DNA from: Bacteroidales bacterium GP3
GTDB taxonomy: Bacteria > Bacteroidota > Bacteroidia > Bacteroidales > Muribaculaceae
Assembly: GCA_001701075.1 (NCBI GenBank)
Contig: DAAK01000230.1
Span: 1 to 16,494 of the forward strand
DNA length: 16,494 bases
Direction: 5' to 3'
Position numbers and translations under genes: made by a program
Shown: piece after piece, positions 12,992 to 16,494 of the stretch
How positions within the stretch are numbered: position 1 is the stretch's first letter
How the letters are laid out: every line of letters begins with the position of its first letter
The notes under the pieces: generated by a model
Told to the model about the DNA's origin: nothing
Database searches by the model: none
Seen by the model: the letters and a program-made list of their open reading frames with translations, nothing else

Positions 12992-14576
12992 AGTTTGAGG
13001 GAGAAGAGTTTTGCCGGATAATATGGAAGGTGCATTTGAGGGCTTCCGTTATGCCGGAAGCAGCGGTGAGATAGAATGTGATTTCTATATCTGCGGTGCC
13101 TATCTCCTTCGGGTCAAGTTCGCCGGTTATTATTTTCGGGAATGCGCTGAGCGGATGCCCGGTCACATCTTTATGAGGATTATCAATGACCTGAGGCGCC
13201 GTGACAAACAGGTTTTCACCATTTTTCACTTCAACCGCCATCTTATCACTGTTCATATCAACATCATATTTAGTGCTATTCTGCATAACTTCGACAGGAT
13301 AGAGCTCAAACTCGCCACCGGTGGTCAATGTTGCACTGAGAGAAGAGCCATCATCACTCTGTTTAAAGACAGGTGGATATCCACCGATTGGGGGATAGAA
13401 ATGGAGTTTCCACTTGATAACCCAGTTGCTGAATTTGATGGGAATGTAGATCCAGTCGTTGCGGTTGATGTAGGTTATTCTCGAAGTATATAAAGTGCGT
13501 GTTTCATCTACTTCTGCACCATTCCTATTGATAGTCAAATTAATCTTGAATACACTTTGGTGTGGAGCGTTTACTGAATCTGTAGTCACTACCCCCATGT
13601 TGTCATAATATCCACCCAACGACTCCTTGCAATAGAAATGGAAGCTGCCTAAGTCACTTGATGGAGCGTCAGCTGGTTTTTGCACCAAGGAACTCAGGTT
13701 TGGGAAAGTGAGGGTGCCAGTTTTTTTTACATCATTCGCAAGTTTATCGTTGGGTCCATATCCAACGGCATCATCGTTGGGCACGAAGGAGATATTTTGA
13801 TCAGAAGTGATAGGACCGAATTCCAACTTGTTTAAAGTGATCACATCGGTGGATGTTTTGGAGAATGCAAACTCCACTTTTGCAACGGCCCGGACCACTT
13901 CTACATTGAAAGCCTCTTCAATAGTGTTTTTGATATCCTTATCCATAACTTTCGTCATCGGGATATTGTTGTCAACATCATTTTTTTCAGCGTCCTTGAA
14001 CGTTGCCGGCCACTGCATACCATCATTTGATGGATTAGTATTATCCTTAAACAATCCAGCTTTGTCTCCAATAAATTCCTCCAGATAAAAATTTGACAGT
14101 TTTTTGTTTTTATCTAACTTTTTCTTTATATCAGATGCTTTTTGGGGCGGAATGTTGGCAAACGCATAGATGTAGTAATGGCCGGAGGGAAGGATTATCT
14201 TGAAACTTTCTGCTTCGTAACCGCCTTTGGGGTCTTTGACGGGTATGGGTGATGACTTAATTTTATCATAAACATCTTCATCTGCATCGGTAATGACTTT
14301 CACTTCCCCTTTTTTGTTAATGAAGACAATCCACCAATTATGGATAAGTTCGATGGAGGATGTAGGATCCATCTGAGTGCCATCCGGGTCTTTATCAGCG
14401 CGGGTCTGGGCGTTGGAGGAGAGGGCAGAGAGCGTGATGGTGACTTCGGTGGGGATGCCCTCCTCGAAGTCAGGGGAGTCGGGGGTGTCACTGCCATCAG
14501 ACTGAGAGCAACCGACCGACAGGACTGCTGTCAGAACGGCTGCGCACATATATATCAATTTTTTCGATATTCTCAT
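12990..14576 (-). CDS. Fimbrillin-like lipoprotein, probable accessory fimbrial subunit
   Basis: The 528-residue product begins with a lipoprotein signal peptide: MRISKKLIYMC, a hydrophobic core, and the lipobox LSVGC with the lipid-bearing Cys at residue 23. The ATG at 14576 was chosen over one 18 codons upstream because only this start places the signal peptide at the N-terminus. The body is beta-rich, with an opening strand TEVTITLSALSS, a TRA motif at residues 58-60, a WWIVFINKKGEVKVI strand and a HYYIYAFANIPP strand, the pattern of the Mfa1/FimA fimbrillin superfamily. A C-terminal part with RNDWIYIPIKFSNWVIKW and FYPPIGGYPPVF resembles Bacteroidales accessory fimbrillins as I recall them. 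It starts 17 bases after the stop of the Mfa1-like gene, so the two are almost certainly one operon. It could be an anchor, tip or accessory subunit; the sequence does not decide which. Confidence 0.82.
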   Translation of the reverse strand: MRISKKLIYMCAAVLTAVLSVGCSQSDGSDTPDSPDFEEGIPTEVTITLSALSSNAQTRADKDPDGTQMDPTSSIELIHNWWIVFINKKGEVKVITDADEDVYDKIKSSPIPVKDPKGGYEAESFKIILPSGHYYIYAFANIPPQKASDIKKKLDKNKKLSNFYLEEFIGDKAGLFKDNTNPSNDGMQWPATFKDAEKNDVDNNIPMTKVMDKDIKNTIEEAFNVEVVRAVAKVEFAFSKTSTDVITLNKLEFGPITSDQNISFVPNDDAVGYGPNDKLANDVKKTGTLTFPNLSSLVQKPADAPSSDLGSFHFYCKESLGGYYDNMGVVTTDSVNAPHQSVFKINLTINRNGAEVDETRTLYTSRITYINRNDWIYIPIKFSNWVIKWKLHFYPPIGGYPPVFKQSDDGSSLSATLTTGGEFELYPVEVMQNSTKYDVDMNSDKMAVEVKNGENLFVTAPQVIDNPHKDVTGHPLSAFPKIITGELDPKEIGTADIEITFYLTAASGITEALKCTFHIIRQNSSPSN

Positions 14577-14593
14577 ACTTATATTATTGAAAA

Positions 14594-16494
14594 TCAGAAT
14601 TCGATTGGCGTTTCTACTCGGTAATTCCATTTGCGGACGAAGATGCGGGCCTTCATCGTGTCGGGTTCGCGCATCGTCGGCGTCGGGTCTCCTGGACCGC
14701 TGAAATCTACCGCCACTCGATATATGTTGTTGCGCACAGTTGCATATTCCATCGGGAAGTTGGGATTGGGATCTGTCTTCTTCTTTTCATCTACGTCGTT
14801 GTAATGACGGAGCCAGAGGTTGTAGTAGCAGATAAAACCCCATTGGTCACCGTGCTTTATAGCAGTATACTCAGTGATAACAGCACTATCACCAGGATCC
14901 TTTGCCTTACCATAGTTCTCGGCCGCCGTCCTTGAGGTGAAGTAGACACTCTTTGTCTCCTTGGGTGAACGGTCTGTAGGTGAATATCGGTAGATTTTGC
15001 CGCCTTCAATAGATTCTATGGAGTTTCCCAATTCAGTAAGAGTTATGGTCTTATTACCTTCCTCATCAGTTGTCGTTTCTGAGCCTGTATATATCTTTTC
15101 CGGAACAAACACAGCGCGGAATGCCATGCCGGTAAGGTAGTTGCTGTGGAAGCAGTCGGTAGGATGGGTGTTCTCGTTTGCGTAGCTTATGATCGAGATG
15201 TGGTTGCAATCGTAGTTTGTAGAACTCGATGATGCGGGAGTGTCATGATAATAAGCAGATAATCCTCCGATCTCAGAATTTTTAATGCTACAATCTGTTT
15301 TAGTGGTACCATACAAATTTTTCCCGCTTACATATTCTACAGCCGTACTGCCATACCAAGATGTTAAAGTTTCGTTGTTGGTGCCTCCTCCAATCACTTT
15401 ATCTGTAGTATGCCTTTCAATGACATAATTTGTGGGAAGATCGTTGTAATCAGTTCCAGAAAAGGGGCCATCCGTTGGAGATTCCTTGCCACCCCAGCTG
15501 AAACTTGTAATGGCACTTAATTTGGTCTTATTCCATACAGTATTATCGGTAGACCAGCTTTCATCGACAGCTGTGACTTTCTTGAAGAGATAGGAAGGTG
15601 ACTGCATTACATTGACAGGGAGTACATTGGTGAGATAGACAATATTCTCACCCCCATTTTTCACCTTATATTTTAGTTCCTTTATATTCTTATTATCAGC
15701 ATCCATCACCACATTATTCTTATTGGCATCTGTAGAATTGTTATACCAGAGGTCCAACCGGGCATACATGCGCTGGAGTGTCGTGGTGCCGATGTATTCG
15801 TTTTGATTGGAGGAGGAAACTGTTGATATTTTGTTTGAACCGCATCTGCTATCATTATTATAAGCTGTAGACATCAGGAAATAGTCCATATCAGCGGCAT
15901 TATTGGAAAAAGCATCCCAAGTTCTAGACCATGTATTAGTCCCATCATTAGCAAAATTAATATTACGCAATGCACCCAAGGTTGTAATGTCCTGCAATGG
16001 ACCGATGTTGGCGATAGCCACGAAGTTGATGCCGGTAGACTTCACCTGTGCCAATTCCGTCTCCGAGCATTTGAATCTCAGATAGACATATCCTTTTCCC
16101 CAATAATCTGGAGCGCTATTGTCAACTTTATTCTCTCCAGTCAGGTCTATATTTGGAGTGTTATCGCTATCTTTAGAATCACCTAGATTGTAGTAGATAT
16201 GTTTGATAATCTGAGTATCATCATCACTGTCCATCCCAAGACCTTTGCCATCAGTATCTTTTTCTTCGATATAGAAGAATACGTTGATATCATGGATTTT
16301 ATCTTCATTTTCCAATCCTTGTTCACGGCCGTTGCCTTCCTCGCCGCCCATAGGGTTGGCGCGGGTTACGTAGGGGTTGGCGAGAGGTACGGCGATACGG
16401 AGCTCGACATAAGGCTGGCTGGCGCCATCCTCCATGCCTTCATCGGCAGGAAGGATGTCGTCATGGCTGCAAGCAGTCGCGAACAACGTCGCGG
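14594..16494 (-). CDS. Mfa1-like major fimbrial subunit lipoprotein (5' end outside window)
   Basis: At least 633 codons are present and the frame is open at the right edge. The first residues seen, LFATACSHDD, look like the end of a lipoprotein signal peptide with ATAC as lipobox, so a few dozen codons, including the start, are missing; the TTG at 16486 is unlikely to be the start. The body has the fimbrillin layout: opening strand YVELRIAVPLA, a TRA motif 36 residues after the Cys, DINVFFYIEE, a YLRFKCSETELAQVKS strand and FVAIANIGPL. A WGFICYYNLWLRHYNDVD segment leads into the signature C-terminus with MEYATVRNNIYRVAVDFSG and VRKWNYRVE. In this family the lipidated precursor goes to the outer membrane, is cut after an Arg, and polymerises by donor-strand exchange. 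The gene is the first of an operon with the accessory fimbrillin 17 bases downstream. Its promoter is outside the window. Confidence 0.88.
   Translation of the reverse strand, partial: ATLFATACSHDDILPADEGMEDGASQPYVELRIAVPLANPYVTRANPMGGEEGNGREQGLENEDKIHDINVFFYIEEKDTDGKGLGMDSDDDTQIIKHIYYNLGDSKDSDNTPNIDLTGENKVDNSAPDYWGKGYVYLRFKCSETELAQVKSTGINFVAIANIGPLQDITTLGALRNINFANDGTNTWSRTWDAFSNNAADMDYFLMSTAYNNDSRCGSNKISTVSSSNQNEYIGTTTLQRMYARLDLWYNNSTDANKNNVVMDADNKNIKELKYKVKNGGENIVYLTNVLPVNVMQSPSYLFKKVTAVDESWSTDNTVWNKTKLSAITSFSWGGKESPTDGPFSGTDYNDLPTNYVIERHTTDKVIGGGTNNETLTSWYGSTAVEYVSGKNLYGTTKTDCSIKNSEIGGLSAYYHDTPASSSSTNYDCNHISIISYANENTHPTDCFHSNYLTGMAFRAVFVPEKIYTGSETTTDEEGNKTITLTELGNSIESIEGGKIYRYSPTDRSPKETKSVYFTSRTAAENYGKAKDPGDSAVITEYTAIKHGDQWGFICYYNLWLRHYNDVDEKKKTDPNPNFPMEYATVRNNIYRVAVDFSGPGDPTPTMREPDTMKARIFVRKWNYRVETPIEF

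Noticed and set aside
13011..13493. Plus-strand reading frame of 160 codons
   Set aside because: It lies wholly antisense to the fimbrillin-like gene, shows no recognisable domain, and has no start context; it is a shadow.
16484..16486. TTG as the start codon of the Mfa1-like gene
   Set aside because: It would leave only LFATA before the lipid cysteine, too short for a signal peptide; the frame is open to the window edge, so the start is outside.

Overview
The window looks like a chromosomal piece of a gut-type Bacteroidales (phylum Bacteroidota). A Muribaculaceae- or Bacteroidaceae-like source is my inference. The signs are two Mfa1/FimA-type fimbrillin lipoproteins, a DUF1573 protein, an ORF6N-domain protein, and a giant exported protein with the modular architecture and Por-secretion-like tail common in this order. 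No rRNA, tRNA, CRISPR array, transposase or integrase was seen.

All five genes lie on the minus strand and are read from right to left. From 16494 down they are: a Mfa1-like major fimbrial subunit whose 5' end is outside the window (16494-14594); a second fimbrillin-like lipoprotein 17 bases later (14576-12990); a small secreted DUF1573 protein (12906-12478); an ORF6N DNA-binding-type protein with a phospholipase-D-like C-terminus (12381-11449); and one continuous reading frame of 3,800 codons (11401-1), still open at the left edge, encoding a giant secreted surface protein. That single frame accounts for about 70% of the window, so short plus-strand reading frames there are shadows. The coherent reading is a surface-structure locus: fimbrial subunits with a giant modular, probably glycan- or matrix-binding, exported protein. 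The ORF6N gene is the functional outlier.

The least explained signal is a set of degenerate arrays with a strict 7-base period. One fills the gap between the second fimbrillin gene and the DUF1573 gene (12908-12991), passing through three unit families, four units each, without losing register. Another fills the gap between the ORF6N gene and the giant gene (11403-11465). A GC-rich one sits at the DUF1573 stop (12446-12480). Two more lie inside coding sequence: in the DUF1573 signal peptide (12830-12857) and as a 42-base, 14-codon segment near the end of the giant gene (624-665). The units supply or overlap three stop codons and form part of the start codons of two genes. I do not recognise these as a named repeat class.

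The giant gene is also compositionally mosaic: the part encoding its first ~650 residues is much richer in A+T than the rest. Its first ~1,180 residues appear to be about seven diverged jelly-roll-like modules of ~150 residues each.
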